Origin: Mitragyna speciosa
Lineage: Eukaryota > Streptophyta > Magnoliopsida > Gentianales > Rubiaceae
NCBI GenBank assembly: GCA_024721245.1
Contig: CM045567.1
Span: 3,541,503-3,605,502 of the forward strand
Direction: 5' to 3'
Length of the DNA stretch: 64,000 nucleotides
Shown: positions 13,276 to 23,504 of the stretch, in pieces
How positions within the stretch are numbered: the first letter of the stretch is position 1
How the letters are laid out: the number at the start of each line of letters is the position of its first letter
The notes under the pieces: model-generated
What the model saw: only the letters and a program-made list of their open reading frames with translations
What the model was told of the DNA's origin: nothing
The model's database searches: none
Made by a program: the position numbers and the translations under genes

Positions 13276-13679
13276 GAACCACAACTATAATCACTGCCAA
13301 TCTGCAGCCAGGCCACCAACAACCGTTCACAGCTCCATCTCTCCGTAGCAAAATCGAAGCGAAATCACCAAGCCGCACTTCCATCGCTGCTGGGAAAACA
13401 CTTCAAATTCCACCTCTCCAAGGCCCGAAAAGGTAAAATTTCCAGCTCTCCTCCTTCAATTTCTTTAGCTTAAGCATAATTGTGTCTGATGTGGTTTAAA
13501 TTGAACATGAGGGTCATCTTTGTTTTAGATTTAAGGGTTTAGTTTTGGGAAATTTTTTGGTCAAGAGAGTTTTAGAGAAAAATGGGTTTTTGGAAGAAGA
13601 AAAAAAATTCGAAGGTAGTGAGGGAATTGAAAGACACAATTTATGTGAACATTTGGGTATCCATGCCTTTGAAGCATTC

Positions 13680-13972
13680 GGTTAGAGAGAGAGAGAGACC
13701 GACCGAGAGAGAGAAGAAAGAAATAGTGAGATCGAGAGAGAATCAGAGAGTTGGAACGGCGAAGGAAGAAGAAGAGAAAAAGAGAAAGAAGAAGAAAAAA
13801 AAAAGAAGAAGCAATTCTGGAAAAGTAAAGAACGAAGAAGGAAGGAAGAAAAGAAGAAGAAGAAGAAATCTGGAAGAGAGAAAAGAAGAAGAAGAAAAGA
13901 AAAGAGAGAAAAAGAAAGAGAAATCTGAAAGAAAGAAAAAAGAAAAAAAAGAAAAAACTGAAACCGGTTAAA
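13680..13972 (+). repeat. Purine-only (GA/AAG) block
   Basis: About 290 bp is almost entirely A and G on the plus strand, giving spurious Lys/Glu/Arg-rich frames. A matching GA-rich block is present in copy C (56,815-57,340). Confidence 0.85.
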
Positions 13973-13990
13973 AAAAAAAAATTAGTTTTA

Positions 13991-14021
13991 GTGAAACTAC
14001 GTCGTTTTGACGTAGTTTCAC
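13991..14021. other. Perfect hairpin with 13-bp arms
   Basis: GTGAAACTACGTC, a GTTTT loop, then GACGTAGTTTCAC: perfectly complementary arms. The core 'aaactacgtcgttttga' recurs as a direct repeat at 14,025-14,041. The role is unknown; it lies in the R-U5 part of the LTR and would fold in RNA. Confidence 0.85.
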
Positions 14022-14219
14022 TCAAAACTACGTCGTTTTGATTAGTTTAGTTTTTTTATTTATTTTAATTAATAATAGTTATTTATTTTATAGTCCTTAT
14101 ACTTTCATTAATGCTACTGTGGCCCTGGAAATGTTTGATTTGTGTATTTAAATTTTTATTTATTGTAGATTGACCCCCATAATTTAATTTTCTTTGCAAT
14201 TAGGTCCCGATTAATTACA

Positions 14220-15180
14220 TTTAGGTCCCCCAACTTTTAGATATTTATAATTTTTGCCCCTGCACTTTTCAATTTCTATTTTTGACCCCTACATTTCTCG
14301 GTAATTACATTCTGACCCCTAGATTTTGCTGGAATTGCATTTTTACCCTCTGATATTTATGGAAATTGCAATTTTGCCTCCCAAGCTTGCTGTCATTGTA
14401 CTTTAGGCTTTAAATGTTACTGAAAATTGCATCTTGGCCCTTGTACATTGCTGGAAATTCTATTTTTGCCTTACAAATTGAACCTGAATGTTGCTTAAAA
14501 TTGCCAATTTGGTTTTAGAACTGTTGGAAAATTGTATTTTTCATATTTTAACTTGCTGGAATTTCATTTTATCCCTCCCAACCTTGCTGGAATTTTATTG
14601 AGTTATTATACTTGTTGAAATTTTATTTTGTACCCCAACATTTCTGAAAATTCTATTTTTGCCTTAGAATACTTGCTGGAATTTCATTTTTATCCCTCCC
14701 AACCTTGCTGGGATTTTATTTGAGTTATTATACTTGCTGGAATTTTATTTTTGGCCCCTATTGTTGCTGGAATTTATATTTTGGTCCTTTATGTTGCTGG
14801 AATTTGTTTTAATACCTCTATTAATTGTTAGAAATTGTATTTTTAGTCTTTTATTTGTTGCTGGAATTTGTATTTTAATACTTATAGTTGCTGGAATTTT
14901 TATTTTAGCTCTTTTATATAGCTGAAAATTGCAATTTGACCCTATACATTGCTGTAAATTATGTATTATTTAATGACTTTGCTGAAATTATATTCTTGGC
15001 TTTAAATATTGCTGTAAATTTTATTTTTGGGCATTATACTTGCTGAAAATTATATTTTATCATTTAAATTTGTTGTAAACTATGCCATTACCTTAATTAG
15101 GGTTTAAAATTGTAACTTTACCTTTTTGCTTGTTGCAAATTACAATTTTTACTCTAGAATATTGCCCAAATTTCTCTTTT
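14220..15180 (+). repeat. Diverged short tandem array (TTGCTGGAATTTTATTTTGGCCC type)
   Basis: A unit of about 25-45 bp with 'ttgctggaattttatttt' followed by a short C/T-rich stretch recurs more than 15 times with drift. Copy C has a shorter version (57,610-57,990). This array accounts for about 1 kb of the extra length of copy B. Confidence 0.7.
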
Positions 15181-16249
15181 AATCCAAATCTTATGATATT
15201 TTATTTTTGCCAAAAAAAAATATTAATTAAAATTAGTTAAGTCCTCAAAGCTTTAAATTATTTCTTTTCACATTTTTTTACTTATTTATTTTATCAAATT
15301 TATAATTAATATTCTAAAATTGGGTCTTGTTAGTCTAATTAATGTTCAAATTAGTTTCTCTATTTCCCTTTTAGTTATTTTGATAATTTTCATTTGGGTG
15401 TTAAAAGTTTAAGTATGTATTATTGTGTTTTATCTTCTACTATTTTTTTTACTTATTCATTTTTCTTGTTTTACTTTATTTATTTATGCACTTATTTATT
15501 TTTACTTAAACAATTTTCATTCTTTTCTAAACACTTAATTCATTATTATTTTAATTTTGTCTATTATTGCTATAATTGTTTGAATTATCATAGCATGTTC
15601 ATGGTGATTGGTATGGAATTATTTAATTAGTAGTTTATTTATTAAATAGTGGTATTTTTAACATGTTTGCTCATTTAGTAGCAATTTGTACCGAGTCCTC
15701 GAACGGGAGGTACCTCGATTACCCTTTTAATTTCTTTTTATGTGCTCCTACGTGCTCCAATGCTGTTTTTCTATGTGTTTTCATGTATTTTATGCTTATA
15801 ATTTTTATCCATATGCGAGTGTTTATTTATTTATGCCATGCTGTTTATTTGAAATTAATTCTTGATTATTCAAAAATGTAATAGATAGGTAATATTCTAT
15901 TTAGCAAAATTTCTGTATTTAGATAGTTAATGTAATAGATAGTTTATATCTAGTTAACAAAAATTTTTGTATTTTAGTTAGAAAATGTAATAGGTAGGTT
16001 AGATAGGCTATTTTGATTATCTTTTCCATTTTAGATTGTAATTAGGCTTTTCCGGTGTAATAGTTAGGGTTTTTGTGTGCTATGTGTGCTATGTGTTTAT
16101 GTGTTTTATTCACTTTTCTTAGGATTTTGCATCTAGAATATTATGATTATGTGCTATGTGCTCCTATGTGCTATTATTTGCTTTTATGTGATTTATTGCT
16201 TTAATATGTGCTTTAATTACTTACTTGCTTTATTATTCTATATGTGTAT

Positions 16250-17471
16250 CGTCGCCACACTAGTCCAACGCTAGTTGTGGTTAATTTCGGTTTCTTCGCT
16301 AGTCCAACGCTAGCGGAGAATTTTTAGAAAATAGGTTAGTCCAATACTAGACCTTTAGGTCATTTTAGTGATAGAATCATTTCTTGTATGCATTTCATGA
16401 TCATTACACACACATTTTCTCTTTTTAGGCCTTTTCCATTTTTACATAATTTTCTATATATATTTTATCATTTATTATCTATTTTAACATTTATTTTAGT
16501 GCATAATATTTAGATTCCACTACACATAGAATTTTAGGTCATTCATGTGATTTGACTAGAAATAGTCATCTACTCACGTGGGAAGCGATGGCGTACATGT
16601 CGTTCCCCCCTCCGTGAGTAGGAACAGTTAGTCACGAGTCCATTCGTCCCCCGTACCCGTTATGTTGCATCCCTACTTTCTTTGTTCACTTACTATCTAT
16701 ACTACTATTTTCCTTTTCTTTTGCATTCTATTTTGCACCTAAACTCGTGACTCCGTCGAGGTCTACATTCGGGTTTCGCAATTAATGCGGTAATTCCGAC
16801 TAAACCTCAATGGAACATTTTGTCCCTTAACGATATTCATTTTTAGGACTAGATTTGCATTCATATAGTTACATCCAAATGCGATAAAATCTTAGGGTTA
16901 TATTAGGAAAATTTAGACTAAACCTCGCAACTAGTTTCGGCTAGGTTGAAAGGGTGCCTTAGGCGCGAGCCTTTGCCTTCCCTTTCTTCAACTGTGACTC
17001 CCGAACCTTTTTCTCTTGTTTTTCAAAGACCTGGAGTCGTCTAAAAGGGTTTTCTTGTTTTTCCTTATTTTTTCCAAAAACCATTTCTTTAAATAAATCA
17101 TTTTTTATTTTCTTACCTTTTATAAAATATTTTCGAGGTGACTTGGTACACCAAAACTCAATACCAAGTGGCGACTCCTTTTTCACTAAAAAACCCTTTT
17201 TAGACTCTATTTTCGGGCCCAAAAACCAGTCGCATTTTCAAAGTCCCATTTTAGGCCCTTTTTCTTTTATTTTAAAAATAAAGCATTTGTTCGTCACATT
17301 TTTATCGAATCATCTTTTACAAAGTATTTTCTAAAAAATTATTTTTTACAAAATTTACACGCTTCTTTTTCCAATAAACACAACCACATTTAACACTTCC
17401 TTTTCCTTTTTCGACTCACTATATCTACTATTGTCATATTATTTTCCTTTTTCGAAAAATGGGGCGCGACA
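16250..17471 (+). other. Conserved 3' block of the giant LTR
   Basis: This part is best conserved among copies A, B and C. It has three CTAGTCCAACGCTAG-type short inverted repeats (16,258-16,350), an 'acgtgggaagcgatggcg' block (16,577), a 'gggtgccttaggcgcgagcc' block (16,950), 'aagtggcgactcc' (17,165) and the CGCGACA end. Conservation suggests packaging, reverse-transcription or 3'-end functions, but that is inference. Confidence 0.7.
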
Positions 17472-17476
17472 GTAGT
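17472..17476 (+). repeat. Target site duplication GTAGT (right)
   Basis: Matches 9707-9711 exactly on the other side of solo LTR B. Confidence 0.9.
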
Positions 17477-18645
17477 TGAACGGTAAAATCGAATCTTGTT
17501 AGATATGGTTTAAATTATGATTAGTGATGCTACTCTTCTTGATTTTTGTGGAGTGAAACCACTAGGACTGCATTTTTAAGAAGAGTTCCTACAAAAACTG
17601 TATAACCAAAACCCCTTATGAATTATTGGTTGGCATGAAATCGAGTTTAAATTATATACATGACAAGGGTTATCCTGCTGAAGCAAAGCTCTACAATCCA
17701 CATGAAAAAAAATAGAATTCAAGAACCATTAGCTGCTTCTTTATTGCTTATCAAAAGAGATACAAAGGATATCATTTTTATTGTCTTAATCATCATAATA
17801 GAATAATGAAATCTAATAATGCTAAATTTCTTGAAAATGAGAATCTTAGTGAGAGTTATAATAAAGGAAAAGTGATATTGATTCAAAAATTAAAAGAAAT
17901 TTTTCCTACATCACTTCCTAGTATGATCATCATACCACTACTCTCATAGATACATATACTTGTGATCATCTGATTACCTTGTGAAGGTCAAAAAGTACAA
18001 GGACCAACATAATTTCAAATGATTATTTAGTGTATTTGCAAGAACAAAGTGATACTGGAATTAATAATGATCCATTGACATTTTGCAAGTCGTAAAGAGT
18101 AGTGATTTTAACAAATGATTGGATGCTATAAATGATGAAATAGCATCTACAAAAACTAACCAAATTTGAGAATTGGTTGAATCACCTAAGGGTTTTATAC
18201 CTATTCAATGTAAATGTTATTTAAGACCAATTGAGACTTTAAAGGCAATATTGATCAATATAAAGCCTAATTAGTAGCCAAAGGATTCACTTAGGGAGAA
18301 AGAATTGATTATAAAGAAACTATCTCCCATTTTTAGAAAAGATTCCTCCCATATTAGTATGGCTTTTGTAGCTCATTTCGATTAACAAATATATCAAATG
18401 GATTTTTTTAAGTATATTAAATGGATGTTAAAATAGCTTTTTTGAATGAAAAATCAAGATGAAAAAATTTATATGAGACAACCTAAACATTTTGTGGAGA
18501 AAAAGAAGTGGCCACTAGTATGCGATATTAAGAAATCAATTTGCAAAATTAAACAAGCCTCCCTCAATCGCATATTAAGTTTCATGGCACCATAACAATC
18601 TTTGGATTTCAAGAAAATAAAGTTGATGATTATGTATATCTAAAG

Positions 18646-19610
18646 GCTGGTGTTAATGCTAGAGTAGTTATTATACTGCCAAAGCAAATTTGTTTAACTT
18701 GACTAAATTACCCTCCAAGGTCAAATTGGTTTTTCTTGCAAATTCTTTATGGTTACTGTTTAACTTTTCTCTCCATTTTGTTTCATGACCATTCTTTCAA
18801 TTCCTTTATGAAAGCCTCTGTAAATTTCCTTTATCCACTCCACACCATCTCCAATTCTCAATCTTACTTGTCCCACCATGTTATTTTTCAATCCTTTCTC
18901 TCCAGGGGGACAATTACACCAATAATCACCCTTTCAAACCCCTCCCCCAAACATCCAAGGGCATCTCTCTTCACCCCATCTATGGAATTCTCACTATCTT
19001 CTCCCTTCCCCCTGTTGCCACCTCTCATCTACTTCCTATGTGATGGTGTGTTTCATTTCACTTTAACACAAGTCATATAGGACAATGCAATTGTTCTTTT
19101 TAGGACAATATAATTGTGTCGATATTTGCTTCAAAAAAAATCTATGAAGATACTAGAGTATGAAATATGCCAAATAGTAACCTTTTGTTTAATGTCAATA
19201 CTAACACTATTGTTTTTTGGAAAAAAAATTGTTTATAAATAGAAAACGAAATATAGAGATTGTGTTAATTGAATTAATGAATTGGGTTAATATATTTGTA
19301 TTTTGGTGTTGAATTTTTATCAAGATTATTTGAGGGTTCAAGCCAAAACAGTGGCAGTACACGAGAAAGGAAAGAATATATGTTCGTGTAATTCATGTTT
19401 CATAGTAAATGATGACTTACTGGGGACGACCAACAGTAGCACTGCAGTAGGACGAGCTAATAAAGAATGAAAGGTAGAGGCAGAGGGAGAGAGAGCTCTA
19501 GTACACAAGGAATTAAAGAGAAATTGGTATTGACTTGTGAGGGTAGTTTTGTCATATAAAGCAAATTTGCTTTGGTTAGATAATATTTGCATTGGCATTG
19601 ACATCAACCA
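18646..19610. mobile_element. Non-autonomous Mutator-like element with long terminal inverted repeats
   Basis: The 9-bp sequence TATCTAAAG flanks both sides (18,637-18,645 and 19,611-19,619). The ends are inverted repeats of about 70-90 bp. Left reads GCTGGTGTTAATGC and later CCAAAGCAAATTTG and AAATTACCCTC. The reverse complement of the right end reads GGTTGATGTCAATGCC, then CCAAAGCAAATTTG and AAACTACCCTC. A 9-bp duplication with long inverted repeats is the Mutator (MULE) signature. No transposase is seen; the 114-residue open frame inside (18,736-19,080) has no recognisable domain. It inserted into the dead copia RT. Confidence 0.85.
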
Positions 19611-20640
19611 TATCTAAAGTTTAGTGGGAGCAACTTTATATAGATTTTTTATTCTTGTATGCTGATGTATATTACTTACCAATGACTTAAGCCAATTGCA
19701 TAAAGATAAAGATTTTATTTCAAAGAACTTTGAAATAAAAGATATGAATGATGCATGTTTCGTACTTAATAAAATCCTTAGTCTAGCTCAAAGGGCTTGT
19801 ATAAATATGTTTTTGAAAAATTTCAAATGCAAAATTGTTCAACAACTCCATGACTAATTGTTAAAAAAGATAATTTTTTTTTAGATAAGTTTAATCAAAC
19901 ACAATGTCCCAAAATGATATTGAGAGAGTAAAATGGAAAAAGTGCTATGTGCCTCAGCTGTAGGAAGTTTAATATATGCTCAAACTCGCATGCGATCAAA
20001 TATCAATTTTGCTATTAGAATACTTGGGAGAGTTTAAAGTGATCAGGGATTTGATCACTAGATAGCAACTAAAAAGGTGATATGATATCTTCAGGGTACT
20101 AAAGTTATAATGCTCATCTACAAACAGAGTTATCATCAAATTTTTGGATATTCGGATTCACATTTCATTTGTTGTTTTGATAGTATTAAATCTACTTTTG
20201 GTTATGTTTTCATGCTTGCTAGTGGAGCTTGATCATAGAAGAGTGTTAAATAATCTATCATTGATTCTTCTGATGGAAGCAGAATTCATAGTGCGCCATG
20301 AGGCTATTTTACAAGCTCTTTAGTTGCAGGAATTTTATTAAAGGGTTTAAAGTTTTGGATTCTATCTTTAGACCGATAACGTTAAGTTGTGACAATTTCG
20401 CTATTGTTTTCTTCTCGAAGAATAACAAGTGTTCTAGTAAATTTAAATACATTGAATTGAAATATCGTGTTGTGTGAGAGAGAATTCGAGAATAATAGGT
20501 GTCCATGAAGTATATAAAGATTGACATATGCTTGTAGATCTGTTAATAAAAGAATTAGCGCCAAAAAAAAATTGGAACATGTTTGTTCCATAGGTCTTAT
20601 TAATTTTGAGTAAATGCTTGCTTATGGTCTTGGGCACATG

Positions 20641-21988
20641 ATTGAAAACTATTATTTTCTTTTTTTATGTACATTGCAGTATTATGAGATTTTATATAGG
20701 ATTTAATATGTTGGACCATTAATGGACTTTACTATTTTGATTTGTTCATTTCTTCCTCATTTAGTTTATCTAAATTCTGTTAATTAGAATTATGTTACAT
20801 GGAAGGAAATATGAACATGATACGATATATGACCACCATGATTCATTCTAATGACTATGCAGAATGAACACAATTAAATTTTTGTGGCCATTCTGTCAAG
20901 TGGTAATTTGTCTAGGTGTAAGAATGTATTTTAAAAATAGTTAGTGAGTTTTATAACCACATTAATATTTCAAATATGTAACTTTCATCCTACTACTCAT
21001 ACGTAACTTTCATCCTATTGCTTGGTGGACTTCGTGACCATATAAGCGCTGTAAATTCGTAATATCTGTTTCATTATTTTGGTGATTTAAAGAGCCTATT
21101 ATGATACTAACTATATTAGTTTTTACATGAATTCATTATTGGATTAAATATCATATAAAGTGTGATAAATATTACATAATTATAGGATTAAAGAAATATG
21201 TTAAAATTTTTTGAGAGGAAGAAGAAGATTGTTTATTTCTGCAGTTATGACCCATGATGGGAAAAGGACCTTAAGTTCACTATAAGTCCACTCAATTATA
21301 CATTACGAGCATTACCTAACACTTATCACAATATTAGCAAAATTAGGAGATGAAAGATTACGAGACTTGATCTAGAAATTTGAAGGAAGAAAGGAGAGTT
21401 AATAAATGGAAGATCAAGGGGCTTGTTCAAGGAACTTGAAGAAAATAGGCTTAATGCAATGGGCATTATCAATGTAGATATGTTTTATGTAATGATTTAA
21501 CGATCTACAAGTAATAATCAAAGATCATAATAAATATAGTTAATAAATACATTCTTAAGAACACATTATGAAGCCATAAACCAACACCACAACAAATTTC
21601 CATCAATTTCTAAGCAATAGACCTTGAAAGTTCAAAAATTCAATGATTTTTGAAATCCAAGTAAGAATAACTAATCATAAGAGACAAAAGAAATACAAAA
21701 ACGGAAGCCATTACAGACAATAAATCAAAGGCACAGAAACATTGAGTACAAGAACTACATAACCCACACACACAACAAACATGCACAGACCAAAGCAATT
21801 CAAGAGTTGCAGAAGAATGCATTTATTTAAGAGGATTGAAAGATTATTCTTCTTGGTAGAAAGCCATTTCTGTATGATGCACACTATAATTTGAAATTCA
21901 CTCAGAATCCTTAGTGTTTCTGGAATCTAATTAGAATAATTGCTCTCCTAATCTTCTCCTACTTTTCCTTATTTTGATTAATTTCTTT
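20641..21988. other. Unassigned AT-rich stretch after the copia RNase H end
   Basis: The first few hundred bases may be the decayed 3' LTR of the copia element, but I could not pair them with a 5' LTR. The remainder to 21,988 shows no convincing coding sequence, inverted repeat or domain. Confidence 0.4.
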
Positions 21989-22115
21989 GGGTTAATTATA
22001 TTAGCATCTCTTGAGCTTTGACCAAATTATGAATCAAACCCTGAGACTTGGTAATAGTACAAAAAGGTCCTCCGTCTTCGTAAATTTATAACAAACACCT
22101 TTTACTGTTAAAGCC

Positions 22116-22294
22116 TATTCTCAGTAGTTTTTTTCTACCAAATTTTAGCTTTTGATTTTTGAAAAATCTATTTTGTAATGTTCTCAACTACTTTTTTTAC
22201 TATGTTTGCAAATTTTTAAAAGTTAAAATCAAGAACAATTGATTTTTAACTTTTCTAAAATCAGTTTTTATAGATACCAGAAGTTATTGAGAAC
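22116..22294. mobile_element. Short inverted-repeat MITE (TGTTCTCAATA type), copy 1
   Basis: Ends TATTCTCAGTAG and (reverse complement of the right end) TGTTCTCAATAACTTC enclose about 180 AT-rich bases with partial self-complementarity. A similar element is in lipase intron 7 (39,741-39,922). No clean target duplication was seen. Confidence 0.5.
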
Positions 22295-22818
22295 AAACCC
22301 TTCAGTCTATTAACGTTGATTGTTAAAATTTAATGATGTCAGCATATATTTTTTTTGTCAAATTGCTAAATTAGCCCTCGAACCTTAATCTACCTTTATT
22401 TCCTCCTTGTCTTCAAAACCATCCAAGGATAATTCTAATAATTGCCAACAGTGGCAATCCAATTTTTTTCATACTAGCCATGCATCACAATGGTCAAATC
22501 TTGAATTAGAATAGGTTCATGGCTCCAAAATTAAAGAAGTCAAATATAAATAAAATTAAATTGAAACTAGTACATGAAACAACCTCTTGGGAAGAAAATA
22601 TAAAATTGTCATATTCCTCTTCCTCACAGTAGCTTTTAATATTCACACACTTCTTAATCTGAAAAATGCCTCTTCTCTAATTCTCACAAACAAATAGTCC
22701 ATTTCATAAATAATTGCACTAAAAATTATGTCACAAATGTTATCTCGCGAAAACATTTTTCTCTTTTTAATTTATTTTTCTCCTTTCTTATATAAATCTT
22801 TAATCTTTTTTTATATTT

Positions 22819-23357
22819 GAGAAATTTACAATTTTGGTAATTTTAGTCTCTAAAGTTTGGACAAAAGCAAATCTATTACCAAATGTTTCAATTTTTTAGC
22901 ATATTTAGTTTTATTGACCAGTTTTACAAAAATCTTATCAGAATCTGGTCGCGTGATATTCATGTGCTAGTTACAAAAATTTTTAAAAAGAATTAGATTA
23001 AAAAAAATTTAATTACTATAAGTAGTAATTAAACTCACACGTGTGAATGCACTATCCAGGCAGATTTTTTTAGTTTTATCTTCTTATTTATCATATATGA
23101 ACTCAAATTAGTGAATTTAATTATAAATTATGGCAATTGAAAATTTTTTCTTTAATCTAATATTTTTTGAAAATTTTTGTAATGAACACGTAAATATCAC
23201 ATGACCAGATTTCGATAAGATTTTTGTAAAACTAGGTCAATAGGAATAAATATGCTAAAACATTAAGAAATTTGGTACTAGATTTTCTTTTGTCCAAATT
23301 TTAGGTACTGAAACTGCCGATGCCCCAAACATTTGGTACCAAAACTACAATTTTCTC
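22819..23357. mobile_element. Mutator-like MITE with arms of about 230 bp, copy 1
   Basis: GAGAAATTTACAATTTTGGT at the left is mirrored by ACCAAAACTACAATTTTCTC at the right, and complementarity continues for over 200 bp per arm, including a 'ttttgtccaaa' block and 'gacca(g)gttttacaaaaatc'. Flanks are TTTATATTT and CTTATATTT (8 of 9 identical), consistent with a 9-bp duplication. There is no coding sequence. Its transcript would fold into a long hairpin. Confidence 0.85.
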
Positions 23358-23378
23358 CTTATATTTTTTGGGCATTAT

Positions 23379-23387
23379 TAGTTTCTA
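23379..23387 (+). repeat. Target site duplication TAGTTTCTA (left)
   Basis: Identical to 33,046-33,054 and brackets the second copy of the Mutator-like MITE. Confidence 0.85.
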
Positions 23388-23504
23388 GAGAAAATTATAA
23401 TTTTGGTACTAAATATTTAGGACACTTGGTAGTTTTAGTTTCTAAAGTTTGGACAAAAGTAACTCTAGTACCAAATGTTTCTATTCTTTAGCATGTTTAG
23501 TCCC

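Larger units (their letters stand above)
9712..17471 (+). mobile_element. Giant Tat/Ogre-like solo LTR, copy B (7.76 kb)
   Basis: It starts TGTAGACACCAAATTTTAAC and ends GGGGCGCGACA, flanked by GTAGT on both sides. No internal retrotransposon coding region and no second LTR lies between, so it is a solo LTR left by LTR-LTR recombination. Layout: U3 with about 145-bp tandem repeats, TATAAATA at 10,801, a CA-skewed block (11.3-13.3 kb), a purine block (13.68-13.97 kb), a perfect hairpin (13,991), a TTGCTGGAATT array (14.2-15.2 kb) and a conserved 3' block (16.25-17.47 kb). It is about 2.7 kb longer than copies A and C, because the CA block and the TTGCTGGAATT region are expanded rather than because of a visible insertion. 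Confidence 0.85.
17472..20640 (+). pseudogene. Decayed Ty1/copia integrase end, RT and RNase H (3' half)
   Basis: This continues the element cut at 9711. Integrase C-terminal text appears near 17,560-17,900, RT-like segments at 18,090-18,660 and 19,610-19,800, and RNase H-like text at 20,060-20,600 (including 'LKVLDSIFRP', 'CDNFAIVFFSKNNKCSSKFKY'). There are stops and frameshifts throughout. A Mutator-like element at 18,646 splits the RT just before its active-site region; the sense resumes at 19,611 with 'YLKFSGS'. No functional product. Confidence 0.7.

Noticed and set aside
12114..13436. Overlapping Thr/His/Ser-rich open frames of up to 199 codons
   Set aside because: They lie in a CA-repeat block of the solo LTR, overlap one another in several frames and have no domain or conserved codon pattern.
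13561..14025. Lys/Glu/Arg-rich open frame and the opposing Phe/Leu/Ser-rich frame
   Set aside because: By-products of a purine-only tract in the LTR.
18736..19080. 114-codon open frame
   Set aside because: It lies inside a Mutator-like element with no transposase motif. A captured gene fragment is possible but not supported.
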